From Deltaproteobacteria bacterium (GTDB lineage Bacteria; Desulfobacterota; Syntrophia; Syntrophales; UBA5619), in the NCBI GenBank assembly GCA_026388345.1, contig JAPLJY010000324.1, positions 1 to 27,769 of the forward strand: a stretch of 27,769 nucleotides of DNA. The letters are read 5' to 3'. This document shows, one piece after another, positions 1 to 9,133 of this stretch. The notes beneath the pieces were generated by a model. That model was not told the DNA's origin and did not search any database. It saw nothing but the letters and a program-made list of their open reading frames with translations. The translations under genes and the position numbers were made by a program. The stretch's first letter is position 1. Every line of letters begins with the position of its first letter.

Positions 1-2
1 TT

Positions 3-29
3 TTGAAACAATTCAAGGGTCAACCTTAA
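3..29 (+). CDS. Probable 3' end of yceD (DUF177 family), partial
   Basis: The first bases read in frame as LKQFKGQP followed by TAA at 27-29, and the rpmF ribosome binding site comes directly after. In most Proteobacteria the gene before rpmF is yceD (DUF177), whose product usually ends in a short basic tail after a DPR motif. This tail would fit, but only eight residues are visible. The call rests on conserved gene order rather than on recognisable sequence. Confidence 0.35.
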   Translation: MKQFKGQP

Positions 30-49
30 GGAGAGAGGGGTTACACATT

Positions 50-235
50 ATGGCAAATCCAATCAAGAGACATTCCAAATCCAGAAAAAACACGAGAAGG
101 GCGCACGATTTTCTGACACCGGTCACGTCATCCGCATGTCCGCAATGCCACGCGCCCAAGCTTCCCCACCATGTCTGCCCGAATTGCGGCACATATAAGG
201 GCAGGGAAATCGTCCCGATTGAAAAAGCCTCCTGA
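50..235 (+). CDS. rpmF: 50S ribosomal protein L32
   Basis: This is a 61-residue protein of the large ribosomal subunit. The N-terminus has the L32 signature (SKSRKNTRRAHDF, about residues 9-21). Two zinc-ribbon pairs follow, CPQC and CPNC, so this is the zinc-binding (four-Cys) form of L32. The start follows a strong purine-rich site (AAGGAGAGAGG) at the usual distance. It opens the fatty-acid cluster, and fabD begins only 23 bases after its stop. In many relatives plsX and fabH lie between rpmF and fabD; here they do not. The length is normal for the family. Confidence 0.96.
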   Translation: MANPIKRHSKSRKNTRRAHDFLTPVTSSACPQCHAPKLPHHVCPNCGTYKGREIVPIEKAS

Positions 236-258
236 ATCGTCGGACGGGGGAAACACCC

Positions 259-1212
259 ATGGGTAGATTCGGTCTTGTCTTTCCGGGACAGGGCACGCAA
301 CACCCCGGTATGGGGCAGGACCTTTACCGGGGCCATCAAAGCGTGAGGGAGTTGTTCGCCGAAGCCGGGGACGTCCTCGGCAGGGACATGGTTTCACTTT
401 GTTTCACGGGACCTCAGGAACTCCTCGATCTCACGGTGAACACGCAGATCGCGGTCCTCACGGCGGAGCTGGCGGCTTGGCGGGCCTTTTCCGGACGGGT
501 AGAGGCGAAACCCGTCGTCATGGCGGGGCACAGCCTCGGGGAGTACGCGGCCCTGCATGCAGCCGGCGCCGTCAACCTGTGCGATGTTCTCTCCCTCGTC
601 CATCGGAGGGCGCAATTCCATCAGGAGGCCATTCCCCTGGGCGAAGGCGCCATGGCGGCCATCCTCGGCCTCCCACGGGAGGAGGTGGAGGCGTTATGCC
701 GTTTCAGCGACCGTGAAGGTCATGCCGTGACCGTTTCCATCGAAAACGCCCCGGGCCAGATTGTCATTTCCGGGCACACGGCGGCCGTCTCGGAGGTGAT
801 CGCGGCGGCGGGAAACAGAGAGGGCATCCGGGTGGTCCTTCTTCCGATCAGCGTCCCCTGTCACTGCCGCCTCCTCCAGGGTGCGGCCGGGCGATTCGCG
901 GACGCGCTCAGGAATGTCGAATTTCGGGATTGTGACGTCCCCGTGGTTCCCAATTGCGACCCTTCCCTCCTCCACTCAGGGGAACGAACGAAGGATCTGC
1001 TCGTCCGGCAGATCATCTCCCCCGTCCGTTGGCGGGAGACGATCGAAAGGATGGCGGAGATGGGCGTCGATACCATCGTGGAGATCGGCCCCAAAAGGAT
1101 CCTTTCCGGACTGATCCGCCGGATCGACCGGCGGCTTCGTCTTCTCAACGTCGAAGACGAGGCGTCACTGGAAAAGACCGCGGCGGCATTGAGCGGCGGA
1201 ATGGGAGAATAA
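259..1212 (+). CDS. fabD: Malonyl-CoA:ACP transacylase FabD
   Basis: FabD transfers the malonyl group from CoA to acyl carrier protein, giving the extender unit for fatty acid synthesis in the cytoplasm. The 317-residue length is typical. The N-terminus has the FPGQGTQ motif (about residues 8-14). The nucleophile elbow GHSLGE places the catalytic Ser at residue 92. The SVPCHC segment near residue 198 carries the expected His. It lies between rpmF and acpP on the same strand, so it is probably co-transcribed with both. Some relatives have fabG just after fabD; here the next gene is acpP. Confidence 0.96.
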   Translation: MGRFGLVFPGQGTQHPGMGQDLYRGHQSVRELFAEAGDVLGRDMVSLCFTGPQELLDLTVNTQIAVLTAELAAWRAFSGRVEAKPVVMAGHSLGEYAALHAAGAVNLCDVLSLVHRRAQFHQEAIPLGEGAMAAILGLPREEVEALCRFSDREGHAVTVSIENAPGQIVISGHTAAVSEVIAAAGNREGIRVVLLPISVPCHCRLLQGAAGRFADALRNVEFRDCDVPVVPNCDPSLLHSGERTKDLLVRQIISPVRWRETIERMAEMGVDTIVEIGPKRILSGLIRRIDRRLRLLNVEDEASLEKTAAALSGGMGE

Positions 1213-1240
1213 AGCCATGCCTTTAATAATGTTATCATAT

Positions 1241-1256
1241 CCCTGCCGGAGCAGGG
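1241..1256 (+). other. Small hairpin between fabD and acpP
   Basis: A perfect 6-bp stem (CCCTGC / GCAGGG) with a CGGA tetraloop lies in the 69-base gap before acpP, just after an AT-rich stretch. No T-run follows, so it is not a classical terminator. It may trim or stabilise the acpP message, which usually has to be abundant. The function is inferred only. Confidence 0.35.
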
Positions 1257-1281
1257 CTCAATCTGACAGGAGGAAATTTAC

Positions 1282-1527
1282 ATGACACTGGAAGAAAAGG
1301 TCATCGGCATTATCATGGAGCAATTGGATGTCACACGGGAGGAGTGCGTTCCCGAGGCGTCGTTCATCGACGATCTGGGGGCCGATTCCCTCGACCTCGT
1401 CGAACTGATCATGGAGATGGAAGAGACCTTCTCCATCCAGATCGCCGATAACGAACTTCAACAGATCCGTTCGATCAAGGACGTTCTGGATTACCTCCGG
1501 AACAAGGGCGTCACATGGCATGAATAA
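1282..1527 (+). CDS. acpP: Acyl carrier protein
   Basis: This 81-residue acidic protein carries growing acyl chains on a phosphopantetheine arm. The attachment motif GADSLDLVELIMEME places the modified Ser at residue 36. The DLGADSLD core and acidic helix 2 are typical of the primary fatty-acid ACP. A strong site (AGGAGG) lies 8 bases before ATG. It is flanked by fabD and fabF, which supply and elongate its cargo. The 69-base upstream gap with an AT-rich patch leaves room for an internal promoter, but no clear one can be assigned. Confidence 0.97.
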   Translation: MTLEEKVIGIIMEQLDVTREECVPEASFIDDLGADSLDLVELIMEMEETFSIQIADNELQQIRSIKDVLDYLRNKGVTWHE

Positions 1528-1603
1528 CGGCCGAAGGCCTGTGCCGTCTTCCGGCAAAGGCTTCGTCACCGGCCGATAATCCGCGGCACAATAGGGGGAA
1601 TGG

Positions 1604-2845
1604 TTGAAAAGAAGGGTGGTTATCACAGGCATGGGCGCCGTAACGCCGCTTGGCAACAGCGTCGCGGAAACCTGGGAAGGGATCTGCCGCGGGAAATCAG
1701 GCATCGCTCCCATCACCCGCTTCGACTGCACGGCCTTCGAGACGAAGATTGCCGGTGAAGTCAAGGGATTCGACCCGCTCCGGTACGTGAACAAGAAAGA
1801 GCTGCGCCGTCTCGATGATTTCATCATCTACGCCCTGGCCGCCGCCGAAATGGCCATGGCCGATGCGGGCTTGGTCATCGGAGCGGAAAGAGCGGAGCGG
1901 ACCGGCGTGATCATCGGCTCCGCGATCGGCGGACTGGCCACCATCGAAAAGGAAAAAGAGGCGATCCTCCAGGGGGGCCCCCGGAAGATGTCCCCGTTCA
2001 CTATTCCGGCCATCCTGGCGAACCTCGCCGCCGGCCATGTCTCGATCCGTTTCGGGGCAAAGGGCCCGATCAACTGCACCGTCACCGCCTGCGCCGCGGG
2101 TACCTGCGCGATCGGGGACGCTGCCCGGATCATCGCCGACGGCTATGCCGAGGTCATGATCGCCGGGGGAACGGAGGCGGCGGTCACCCCGATGAGCGTG
2201 GCAGGATTCAACGCGATGCGTGCGCTCTCCCGGCGCAACGACGAACCCGAAAAGGCGAGCCGCCCCTTCGACCGCGACCGCGACGGCTTTGTGATGGGCG
2301 AGGGTTCCGGAATCGTCATCCTCGAGGCCCTGCCGCATGCGCTGGCAAGAGGCGCCCGGATTCAGGGCGAACTCGCCGGCTATGGCCTCACAAGCGATGC
2401 CTTTCACATGGCCGCCCCGCCGCCGGGGCATGAAGGCGCAGCCCGCGCCATGAAGGCCTCCCTGCAGGATGCGGGGATGGACGCCTTGGAAATCGACTAC
2501 ATCAACGCCCACGGGACCTCTACCCCCCTGAACGACGTCTGCGAAACGGAGGCCGTCAAGACGGTCTTTAAGGAACATGCGCGACGGCTCGCCGTCAGTT
2601 CGACCAAATCGATGACTGGCCACCTCTTCGGGGCGGCCGGCGGTCTGGAGGCGATCCTCTGCCTGAAGGCGATCGGCGAGGGGGTGCTCCCCCCGACGAT
2701 CAACCTGGATCACCCGGATCCCGCGTGCGATCTGGACTACGTGCCCCACCAGGCGAGAAAGAAGGAGATCCGGACCGCCATGTCCAACACCTTCGGATTC
2801 GGCGGGGTGAACGCCGTCCTGATCTTCCGGAAATGGGAGGAATAG
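1604..2845 (+). CDS. fabF: 3-oxoacyl-ACP synthase II FabF
   Basis: FabF is the elongating condensing enzyme. It joins malonyl-ACP to an acyl chain and releases CO2. It has 413 residues, normal for the family. The active-site Cys is residue 163 in TACAAGT. The two catalytic His residues lie in HGTSTPLND and in MTGHLFGAAG. The conserved C-terminal NTFGFGGVNA motif is present. The start is TTG, set by the purine-rich site AGGGGGAA just upstream; the nearby ATG at 1600 is out of frame. The product is a KASII rather than a FabH type because it has the Cys-His-His triad. Confidence 0.96.
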   Translation: MKRRVVITGMGAVTPLGNSVAETWEGICRGKSGIAPITRFDCTAFETKIAGEVKGFDPLRYVNKKELRRLDDFIIYALAAAEMAMADAGLVIGAERAERTGVIIGSAIGGLATIEKEKEAILQGGPRKMSPFTIPAILANLAAGHVSIRFGAKGPINCTVTACAAGTCAIGDAARIIADGYAEVMIAGGTEAAVTPMSVAGFNAMRALSRRNDEPEKASRPFDRDRDGFVMGEGSGIVILEALPHALARGARIQGELAGYGLTSDAFHMAAPPPGHEGAARAMKASLQDAGMDALEIDYINAHGTSTPLNDVCETEAVKTVFKEHARRLAVSSTKSMTGHLFGAAGGLEAILCLKAIGEGVLPPTINLDHPDPACDLDYVPHQARKKEIRTAMSNTFGFGGVNAVLIFRKWEE

Positions 2846-2847
2846 GA

Positions 2848-3303
2848 ATGTCGGAAAAGATCATCATCGCTGCGGACCACGGGGGTTATTCCCTGAAGGA
2901 GGCGCTCAAGCCGCACCTGACGGAGATGGGCCTCGTCGTTACGGACGCGGGAACGGACGGCGATCAGGCGGTCGATTACCCCGATTTCGGCGGAAAAGCA
3001 GCCGGCGCGGTTTCCGCCGGCCTTTTCCCGCGGGGGATCCTGATCTGCGGTTCCGGCGTGGGGATGTCCATCGTCGCCAACCGCTTCCCCGGCGTCCGGG
3101 CCGCCCTCTGCGTCGACGAGGAGACGGCGCGCCTGAGCCGGATGCACAACGATGCCAATATCCTGGTCCTCGCGGGAAGGAAAACGGATCCGGAAACGGC
3201 CTTGCGGATCGTCCGGACGTGGCTCACAACCCCCTTCGAAGGAGGGCGCCATCAGAGGCGTCTCGACAAGATCCGCAAGATCGATTTGAATGAGAGCAAT
3301 TGA
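2848..3303 (+). CDS. rpiB: Ribose 5-phosphate isomerase B
   Basis: This 151-residue protein interconverts ribose 5-phosphate and ribulose 5-phosphate. It has the N-terminal AADHGG motif (about residues 8-13), the anion-binding and catalytic segment ICGSGVGMSIVANR with Cys67, and the HNDAN motif further on. ATG is two bases after the fabF stop and follows GGGAGG inside the fabF end, which suggests translational coupling. The order fabF-rpiB-glyA is a known conserved arrangement in deltaproteobacteria. An allose-phosphate isomerase would be hard to tell apart by sequence, but the setting favours RpiB. Confidence 0.93.
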   Translation: MSEKIIIAADHGGYSLKEALKPHLTEMGLVVTDAGTDGDQAVDYPDFGGKAAGAVSAGLFPRGILICGSGVGMSIVANRFPGVRAALCVDEETARLSRMHNDANILVLAGRKTDPETALRIVRTWLTTPFEGGRHQRRLDKIRKIDLNESN

Positions 3304-3317
3304 AAATTTGGGCACAC

Positions 3318-3344
3318 GGGGACATGATGCCGCATCGTGTCCCC
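3318..3344. repeat. 27-bp palindromic repeat, copy 1
   Basis: Left arm GGGGACATGATG, loop CCG, right arm CATCGTGTCCCC. Eleven of twelve stem positions pair normally and one forms T/G, so a transcript could fold into a stable hairpin. It fills the rpiB-glyA gap. An identical 27-bp copy lies at 15029-15055 and a 22-base partial copy at 15058-15079. It behaves like a REP-type dispersed palindrome. Confidence 0.8.
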
Positions 3345-3378
3345 ATTATCGCCCTCGGTTGGTGAAAAGCGGGAGAAA

Positions 3379-4644
3379 ATGGAATTCATGTCGTATCTGA
3401 TGCAGGCCGACCCGGAGGTTGCGGAGGCGATCCGCCAGGAAACACGTCGGCAGTCGGGAAAATTAGAGATGATCGCCTCGGAGAATTTCGTCAGTGAGGC
3501 CGTCCTGGAGGCCCAGGGCAGCGTCATGACGAACAAGTACGCCGAGGGCTATCCGGGCCGGCGATACTACGGGGGATGCGAATTCGTCGACATCGTGGAG
3601 CGGCTGGCCATCGAGCGGAGTAAGCAGCTCTTCGGGGCGGAACACGCAAACGTCCAGCCCCATGCAGGCGTTCAGGCCAACATGGCCGTCTATTTCACCG
3701 TGCTTGAGCCGGGGGACACGATCCTCGGGATGAACCTATCCCACGGGGGTCATCTCTCCCACGGGAGCCCGGCCAGTTTTTCGGGAAAATTCTATCGCGG
3801 CGTTTTCTACGGAGTGGACCGGAAAACGGAAACCATCGATTTCAACGAGGTCGAAACCCTCGCAAAGCAGCACCGCCCGAAGATCATCGTCGTCGGCGCC
3901 AGCGCCTACCCCCGGACGATCGATTATGAGAAGTTCCGGGTCATCGCCGACGAGGTCGGGGCCCTCATCCTTGCCGACATCGCCCACATCGGCGGTCTCA
4001 TCGCCGCCGGTCTCCACCCGTCGCCGGTACCCTGCTGCGAGTTCGTCACGATGACCACCCACAAGACCCTCCGCGGCCCCCGCGGCGGACTCATCCTCTG
4101 CAAAAAAGAGTTCGCCCGGCCCCTGGACGCGAAGATCTTCCCGGGAATGCAGGGCGGCCCCCTCATGCACATCATCGCCGCCAAGGCGGTGGCGCTGAAG
4201 GAGGCCCTCACCGAAGACTTTAAACAGTATCAGCGCCAGATCCTGAAAAACGCGAAGACCCTCGCCGATGAGATCCTGAGGGACGGTTTCCGCCTCGTCT
4301 CCGGCGGCACCGACAACCACCTGATGCTCGTCGATCTGACCGACCTGGGCATCACGGGAAAAGAGGCTCAGGAGACGCTCGACCGGACGGGCATCACGAT
4401 CAACAAGAACCGGATCCCCTTCGACACGAAGGGGGCTCAGGTGACCAGCGGGATTCGCATCGGCACGCCTGCGCTGACCACGCGGGGAATGAAGGAGTCG
4501 GAAATGAAGCGGATCGCCGGTTTCATCTCCACCGTGCTCCGGAATATCAGCAACGAAGGGCGGCTGGCCGAGGTCCGGGAAGAGGTGCGCTCCCTCTGCG
4601 AGCAATTTCCCCTCTACCCGGAACGGATCAGGGAAAACCGGTAA
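3379..4644 (+). CDS. glyA: Serine hydroxymethyltransferase
   Basis: GlyA is a PLP enzyme that converts serine and tetrahydrofolate to glycine and methylene-tetrahydrofolate. The N-terminal segment with IASEN, the [11 protein letters not shown] motif and the HGGHLSHG segment are all present. The PLP-binding Lys is residue 229 in [13 protein letters not shown]. Length is 421 residues, as expected. The start is not certain. ATG at 3379 is very close to GGGAG, while ATG at 3388 has a longer spacer. A GTG at 3337 also opens the frame but lies inside the palindromic repeat and would add unrelated residues, so it was rejected. The dCMP deaminase gene follows after three bases. Confidence 0.95.
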   Translation: MEFMSYLMQADPEVAEAIRQETRRQSGKLEMIASENFVSEAVLEAQGSVMTNKYAEGYPGRRYYGGCEFVDIVERLAIERSKQLFGAEHANVQPHAGVQANMAVYFTVLEPGDTILGMNLSHGGHLSHGSPASFSGKFYRGVFYGVDRKTETIDFNEVETLAKQHRPKIIVVGASAYPRTIDYEKFRVIADEVGALILADIAHIGGLIAAGLHPSPVPCCEFVTMTTHKTLRGPRGGLILCKKEFARPLDAKIFPGMQGGPLMHIIAAKAVALKEALTEDFKQYQRQILKNAKTLADEILRDGFRLVSGGTDNHLMLVDLTDLGITGKEAQETLDRTGITINKNRIPFDTKGAQVTSGIRIGTPALTTRGMKESEMKRIAGFISTVLRNISNEGRLAEVREEVRSLCEQFPLYPERIRENR

Positions 4645-4647
4645 ACG

Positions 4648-5157
4648 ATGGGCGAGTCAGAGGCTATTCCGACCATGGAAGGGAACAGACAGGAAGAGAA
4701 TCCCCGGGAAAGCGCGGACGGACGGCCCGCCTGGGATGATTATTTCCTGGACATCGTCGGTCTCGTGGCAAAGCGCGCCACCTGTCTGCGGCGACGGGTG
4801 GGCGCAGCCCTGGTCCGCGACCGGCGGATCCTCTCCACGGGGTATAACGGCGCCCCCACGGGACTGCGCCACTGTCTTTCGATCGGCTGCCTCCGGGAAC
4901 AGAACCACGTCCCCTCCGGCGAACGCCATGAACTCTGCCGGGGTCTCCACGCCGAACAGAATGCGATCATCCAGGCGGCGCTGCACGGGGTGAGCGTCAA
5001 GGGGGCAACCCTCTACTGCACGAACCACCCCTGCATCATCTGCGCGAAGATGATCATCAACGCCGGCATCGTCCGGATCGTGGTCGGGGACGATTACTGT
5101 GACAGCCTCGCGGAAGAGATGCTGGCGGAGGCAGGAATCGAGGTGATCCGGCGATGA
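4648..5157 (+). CDS. Deoxycytidylate (dCMP) deaminase, ComEB-like
   Basis: This zinc enzyme of the cytidine deaminase superfamily converts dCMP to dUMP, the precursor of dTMP. It has 169 residues. The zinc and proton-transfer motif HAE lies at residues 101-103 and the PCxxC motif supplies Cys129 and Cys132. The GYNGAP segment upstream is typical of dCMP deaminases. Its position next to nrdR also fits a deoxynucleotide role rather than riboflavin deamination (RibD). ATG at 4675 is an alternative start, since the first 25 or so residues are not conserved. The stop overlaps the nrdR start by four bases. Confidence 0.88.
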   Translation: MGESEAIPTMEGNRQEENPRESADGRPAWDDYFLDIVGLVAKRATCLRRRVGAALVRDRRILSTGYNGAPTGLRHCLSIGCLREQNHVPSGERHELCRGLHAEQNAIIQAALHGVSVKGATLYCTNHPCIICAKMIINAGIVRIVVGDDYCDSLAEEMLAEAGIEVIRR

Positions 5158-5639
5158 AATGCCCATTCTGCGCCCATGGCGAAAACAAGGTGATCGACTC
5201 CCGGATCAGCAAGGACGGCAATGCCATCCGGCGGCGGCGGGAGTGTCTCGGCTGCGGCAATCGTTTCACCACCTATGAGTTCGTCGAAGAGGTGCTGCCG
5301 ATGGTCGTCAAGAAGGACGGCCGCCGGGAACCCTTCGACCGGACGAAAATCCGCTCCGGGATCAAAAAGGCCTGCGAAAAGCGTCCCATCAGCACCGACG
5401 CCATCGAAACCTTGGTGGACAATGTCGAACGGGCCTGTCAGGAATTCCAGGGGAAGGAGATCCCCTCCACGGCCATCGGCGAAAAGGTCATGCGGGAGCT
5501 CCAGACCCTGGACGGCGTTGCCTATGTCCGCTTCGCATCGGTTTACCGTGAATTCCGGGATGTAAGCGACTTTATGGACGAATTGAAGGACCTCCTCCGC
5601 ACAAAGAAGGACGGGGAGGGGGAGAATCCGGAGGGATAG
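5154..5639 (+). CDS. nrdR: Transcriptional repressor NrdR
   Basis: NrdR binds NrdR boxes and represses ribonucleotide reductase genes according to nucleotide state. It has 161 residues. The N-terminal zinc ribbon uses Cys3, Cys6, Cys31 and Cys34, with the conserved [16 protein letters not shown] segment. An ATP-cone domain follows at about residues 49-139 ([15 protein letters not shown] at its start). Its ATG overlaps the preceding dCMP deaminase stop (ATGA), so the two are probably coupled. Both concern deoxynucleotide supply. No ribonucleotide reductase gene lies in the window. Confidence 0.95.
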   Translation: MKCPFCAHGENKVIDSRISKDGNAIRRRRECLGCGNRFTTYEFVEEVLPMVVKKDGRREPFDRTKIRSGIKKACEKRPISTDAIETLVDNVERACQEFQGKEIPSTAIGEKVMRELQTLDGVAYVRFASVYREFRDVSDFMDELKDLLRTKKDGEGENPEG

Positions 5640-5642
5640 AAG

Positions 5643-6320
5643 GTGTTCACGGGAATCACAGCCGCGCTCGGATCCGTCCGGCGTCTGATGCGCCGGGGAG
5701 AGGATGCCGTCCTGGAGATCGAGGCCCCCCTCGATCTGGACGACGTCCGGGTCGGCGACAGCATTGCCGTCAGCGGCGCATGCCTGACCGTAACCGCGAA
5801 GGCCGGCCGGGTCTTCAGCGCGGATGTTTCCGCGGAAACCCTTTCCCGAACGACGCTCCGGAACCTGACGGCGGGCGACCGGGTCAATCTGGAAAAGGCG
5901 CTGCGCGTCGGGGACCGCCTCGGGGGGCACATCGTCCTTGGCCACGTGGACGGCGTGGGCAGGATCGTGGAAAAGACCCCCCATTCGGGATCCCTCATCT
6001 TCGGCTTCGAAATCGATCCGGGAATGGGCCGGTACGTCGTCGCCAAGGGATCCATCACGGTAGACGGCATCAGCCTGACCGTCAACCGCTGTGAAAAGAA
6101 CCGGTTTTATGTTAATATCATTCCGCACACAACAGCCGCGACGACACTCGGGTTCAAAAAGGCGGCGGATGAGGTCAATATCGAAACGGATATCATCGCC
6201 AGATATCTGGAAAAACTGATTTCAACGGAGAAGGAAACCGGGGGCGCAACCGGACCGGCAGGTGGATCTGCCGGGGGAGTCGATCTGGAGATGCTTGCCC
6301 GATACGGATTCTTGAAATAG
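5643..6320 (+). CDS. ribE: Riboflavin synthase, alpha chain
   Basis: The enzyme converts two molecules of 6,7-dimethyl-8-ribityllumazine to riboflavin and a pyrimidinedione. It has 225 residues with two repeated lumazine-binding halves. MFTGI at the N-terminus, GACLTV in the first half and GISLTVN in the second are the family hallmarks. The start is GTG, fixed by the invariant MFTGI and by GGAGGG seven bases upstream. The C-terminal 25 or so residues (Gly-rich, then [13 protein letters not shown]) are a common extension. It lies three bases after nrdR. ribD often sits here in related genomes and is absent. Confidence 0.95.
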   Translation: MFTGITAALGSVRRLMRRGEDAVLEIEAPLDLDDVRVGDSIAVSGACLTVTAKAGRVFSADVSAETLSRTTLRNLTAGDRVNLEKALRVGDRLGGHIVLGHVDGVGRIVEKTPHSGSLIFGFEIDPGMGRYVVAKGSITVDGISLTVNRCEKNRFYVNIIPHTTAATTLGFKKAADEVNIETDIIARYLEKLISTEKETGGATGPAGGSAGGVDLEMLARYGFLK

Positions 6321-6334
6321 AAAGAGGAGATGAC

Positions 6335-7537
6335 ATGGGTGTCAGCACCATCAAGGAAGCCATTGTCGATATCAAAAGCGGTAAAATGATCATCCTCGTC
6401 GACGACGAGGATCGGGAAAACGAGGGAGACCTCTGCATGGCGGCCGAGTTCGTCACGCCGGAGGCGGTCAATTTCATGGCCCGATACGGACGGGGGCTGA
6501 TCTGCCTCACCCTGACCGAGGTAAACGCGGACAAACTCCGCCTGATACCGATGGTCCGAGACAACCGTTCCCGCTTCGGCACCGCCTTCACGGTCTCCAT
6601 CGAGGCCAAACAGGGGGTCACCACGGGAATCTCGGCGGCCGACCGGGCAACGACGATCCAGGCCGCCGTCGCCGGCGACGCAAAGCCGGAGGACCTGGTC
6701 AGCCCCGGCCACATTTTCCCCATCCGCGCCAAGCGCGGAGGGGTGCTCGTGCGGACCGGACAGACGGAAGGTTCCGTCGATCTCGCCCGTCTCTCCGGCC
6801 TGAACCCCGCCGGCGTCATCTGCGAGGTCATGAAGGACGACGGGACGATGGCCCGGATGCCCGATCTGGAGATCTTCGCGAAGGAACACAACCTCAAGAT
6901 CGTTACCATCAAGGATCTGATCGACTACCGGATGCAGCACGAATCCCTGATCCGGAGGGCGGCAACCGCCATGATCCCGACGCGGTACGGGGGAGAATTC
7001 AAGCTGATCGTCTATGAAAACGACGTGGACGACATGCAGCATGTGGCCCTCATCAAGGGGGACATTACGCCTGCGGACGAGGTCCTGGTCCGCGTCCATT
7101 CGGAATGTCTGACAGGCGACGTCTTCGGCTCCGAGCGATGCGACTGCGGCGACCAGCTCCACCGGGCGATGAAGATGGTGGCGGATGCCGGCAAGGGGGT
7201 GATCGTCTACATGCACCAGGAGGGTCGCGGGATCGGCCTCGTCAACAAGATCAAGGCCTACGAACTCCAGGAGCAAGGCCAGGACACCGTGGAGGCGAAC
7301 ATCGCGCTCGGCTTCAAGGAAGATCTCCGGGATTACGGCATCGGCGCCCAGATCCTCGCCGACATTGGGGTGCGGAAGATGCGGCTCCTCACGAACAACC
7401 CCAAGAAGATCGTCGGCCTCGAAGGGTATGGACTCACCATCACTGAGCGGGTCCCGATCGAGATCCGGCCAAACGAAAACAACCTCCAGTACCTCCAGAC
7501 GAAGAAACATAAGATGGGTCACATCCTGAAGGTATAG
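6335..7537 (+). CDS. ribBA: Bifunctional DHBP synthase / GTP cyclohydrolase II
   Basis: The N-terminal half (about residues 1-200) is 3,4-dihydroxy-2-butanone 4-phosphate synthase, shown by [11 protein letters not shown] and [14 protein letters not shown]. The C-terminal half is GTP cyclohydrolase II. Its zinc ligands are Cys258, Cys269 and Cys271 in [19 protein letters not shown], and HQEGRGIGL follows. Together the halves make both precursors for lumazine synthase. The 400-residue length is normal for the fused enzyme. AGAGGAGA precedes ATG. Both halves keep their visible key residues, so both activities are likely. Confidence 0.96.
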   Translation: MGVSTIKEAIVDIKSGKMIILVDDEDRENEGDLCMAAEFVTPEAVNFMARYGRGLICLTLTEVNADKLRLIPMVRDNRSRFGTAFTVSIEAKQGVTTGISAADRATTIQAAVAGDAKPEDLVSPGHIFPIRAKRGGVLVRTGQTEGSVDLARLSGLNPAGVICEVMKDDGTMARMPDLEIFAKEHNLKIVTIKDLIDYRMQHESLIRRAATAMIPTRYGGEFKLIVYENDVDDMQHVALIKGDITPADEVLVRVHSECLTGDVFGSERCDCGDQLHRAMKMVADAGKGVIVYMHQEGRGIGLVNKIKAYELQEQGQDTVEANIALGFKEDLRDYGIGAQILADIGVRKMRLLTNNPKKIVGLEGYGLTITERVPIEIRPNENNLQYLQTKKHKMGHILKV

Positions 7538-7572
7538 AGGGAACATAACCGATTTTCTTAGGAGAATGAACC

Positions 7573-8037
7573 ATGCCAGAAATCATCGAGGGGAAGATCG
7601 TCGCGAAGGGGATGCGGTTTGGCATTGTGGCCAGCCGCTTCAACGATTTCATCAGCGGCCGTCTGATCGAGGGGGCCGTCGACGCCCTGACACGGGCCGG
7701 GGGGGATGCGAAGGACATCCGGATCGTGCGGGTCCCCGGCGCCTTCGAGCTGCCGCTCACGGCCAAGAAGATGGCGAAGAGCGGTCGCTACGACGCCGTG
7801 ATCTGCCTGGGCGCTGTCATTCGCGGCGCCACGCCCCATTTCGAGTACATCAGCGCGGAGGTCTCCAAGGGGATCGCCATGGTGGGGCTGGAAACCGAAG
7901 TGCCGGTGGCGTTCGGCGTCCTGACGACGGATACCATCGAACAGGCCATCGAACGGGCCGGCGCCAAGGCGGGGAACAAGGGTTGGGACGCCGCCATGTC
8001 GGCCATCGAGATGGTTGATCTTTTCAAGAAACTGTAA
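7573..8037 (+). CDS. ribH: 6,7-dimethyl-8-ribityllumazine synthase
   Basis: RibH condenses the butanone phosphate made by RibBA with the aminopyrimidine to give lumazine, the substrate of RibE. It has 154 residues. SRFND near the N-terminus, [22 protein letters not shown] with the catalytic His, and FGVLTTDT are all present. AGGAG precedes ATG. With ribE and ribBA it completes the late riboflavin pathway. Only the deaminase/reductase step (RibD) is not encoded in the window. Confidence 0.96.
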   Translation: MPEIIEGKIVAKGMRFGIVASRFNDFISGRLIEGAVDALTRAGGDAKDIRIVRVPGAFELPLTAKKMAKSGRYDAVICLGAVIRGATPHFEYISAEVSKGIAMVGLETEVPVAFGVLTTDTIEQAIERAGAKAGNKGWDAAMSAIEMVDLFKKL

Positions 8038-8130
8038 TATAGACGCCCTCGCAGAACAGTCCGAAAACCGCGACTTGAAGATGGGCGTCATCGGATTACA
8101 CGGATCATTCGACCGACATCTGAGGGATGC

Positions 8131-8586
8131 ATGCACCAGAGGCGGAAGGCAAGGGAGGTTACCCTTCAGGTTCTTTATGAGCTCGACGTTCAGGAGATCG
8201 GCCTGCAGGAGGCCATCGATCTCTTTTGGGCCAATTTTGATGCACCGGAAGAAGCCAGAAAATTCTCATCTTTTCTGATTGAGGGGACCTGGAACCACCG
8301 AGAGCAGATCGACGGCCTGATCAGCGGAAGTTCCGAAAACTGGACCATCGCGAGGATGTCCCGCGTGGACAAGAGCATCCTGCGAATGGCCGTTTACGAG
8401 CTCCTGTTCTGCCAGGACATTCCCCCGAAGGTCACGCTGAATGAGGCCATCGATCTCGGAAAGGTGTACGGTTCCGAAAATTCAGGGGCGTTCATCAACG
8501 GTATTCTGGACGCCCTCTACGGAAAGCTGCGCAGGAAGGATGAAGATCAAGATATCAACAGCCTCGCCGGATTCCTTGAACCGTGA
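8131..8586 (+). CDS. nusB: Transcription antitermination factor NusB
   Basis: NusB binds boxA RNA with ribosomal protein S10 and prevents early termination in rRNA operons. It has 151 residues and is all-helical. The Arg-rich N-terminus (HQRRKAREVTLQVLYELD) and C-terminal segments (DKSILRMAVYELL and NEAIDLGKVYGSENSGAFINGILD) are typical. The ribH-nusB pair is conserved widely. A 93-base gap separates it from ribH, with GAGGG just before ATG. Its last 47 bases overlap the following gene. Confidence 0.95.
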   Translation: MHQRRKAREVTLQVLYELDVQEIGLQEAIDLFWANFDAPEEARKFSSFLIEGTWNHREQIDGLISGSSENWTIARMSRVDKSILRMAVYELLFCQDIPPKVTLNEAIDLGKVYGSENSGAFINGILDALYGKLRRKDEDQDINSLAGFLEP

Positions 8587-9130
8587 CACCCTGATCCTGG
8601 GTTTCTTTTCCGATGAAAGGCCGCCCAGGGGATACTGCGGTCTGGTGGACTGGCGTCTCAACGGGATGATCTCCACCGAAATCGCCCGGGGCAGGGTTTC
8701 CGGAGATTATCTGGAGAAGCTGCTCTATGCCTTCCCGAAACGCATTCGGATCTCCCGCCTCCTCCTCCTCGGTCTGGGGGCGATTTCCGAACTGACCTAC
8801 GACAGGCTCTACAACTCCGGTTATGAGATGGCGCGGACGGTAAGCGGAATCCAGGCGAATGACCTGGCCCTTCCCATACCGGCCGCCGGCCGGGGCCCCT
8901 TGAAACTCTCGGGGATGGCCGAAGCGCTGATCACGGGCCTTTTCGACGGTTTTTCATGCAAACCGGAGGAACTTCCCTCCCTCCGGCTGGAGATCCCGGC
9001 GAAGGCGGATCACGCAGATGAGATCCGCGCAGGGCTGGATCTTTTCCGGCAGCACGTCGGGGCGGCGGGGTGCGAGATTCTACCTTTGGAAGACAAAGAC
9101 GACGGCCAAAACACCGTGCGGACGGGATGA
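8540..9130 (+). CDS. Stand-alone peptidase M17 N-terminal-like domain protein
   Basis: The 196-residue product resembles the N-terminal domain of leucyl aminopeptidases (M17_N). An early strand is followed by an RGYCGLVDWRLNGMIS segment, then RISRLLLLGLG, matching the family's VLLVGLG strand, and a helix with ITGLFDGF. The C-terminal metallopeptidase domain with its metal ligands and NTDAEGR motif is absent. The protein cannot be a peptidase by itself. The ATG at 8540 follows AGGAAGG directly and gives MKIKIS, a fitting start for the domain; it overlaps nusB by 47 bases. The frame also runs open farther upstream inside nusB without support. The role is unknown. Confidence 0.7.
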   Translation: MKIKISTASPDSLNRDTLILGFFSDERPPRGYCGLVDWRLNGMISTEIARGRVSGDYLEKLLYAFPKRIRISRLLLLGLGAISELTYDRLYNSGYEMARTVSGIQANDLALPIPAAGRGPLKLSGMAEALITGLFDGFSCKPEELPSLRLEIPAKADHADEIRAGLDLFRQHVGAAGCEILPLEDKDDGQNTVRTG

Positions 9131-9133
9131 TTT

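Noticed and set aside
3337..3378. GTG start of glyA
   Set aside because: It lies within the palindromic repeat and adds residues not seen in the family.
5640..8131. FMN riboswitch in the rib cluster
   Set aside because: nrdR runs to within three bases of ribE, and no conserved RFN element could be seen in the short gaps of the cluster.
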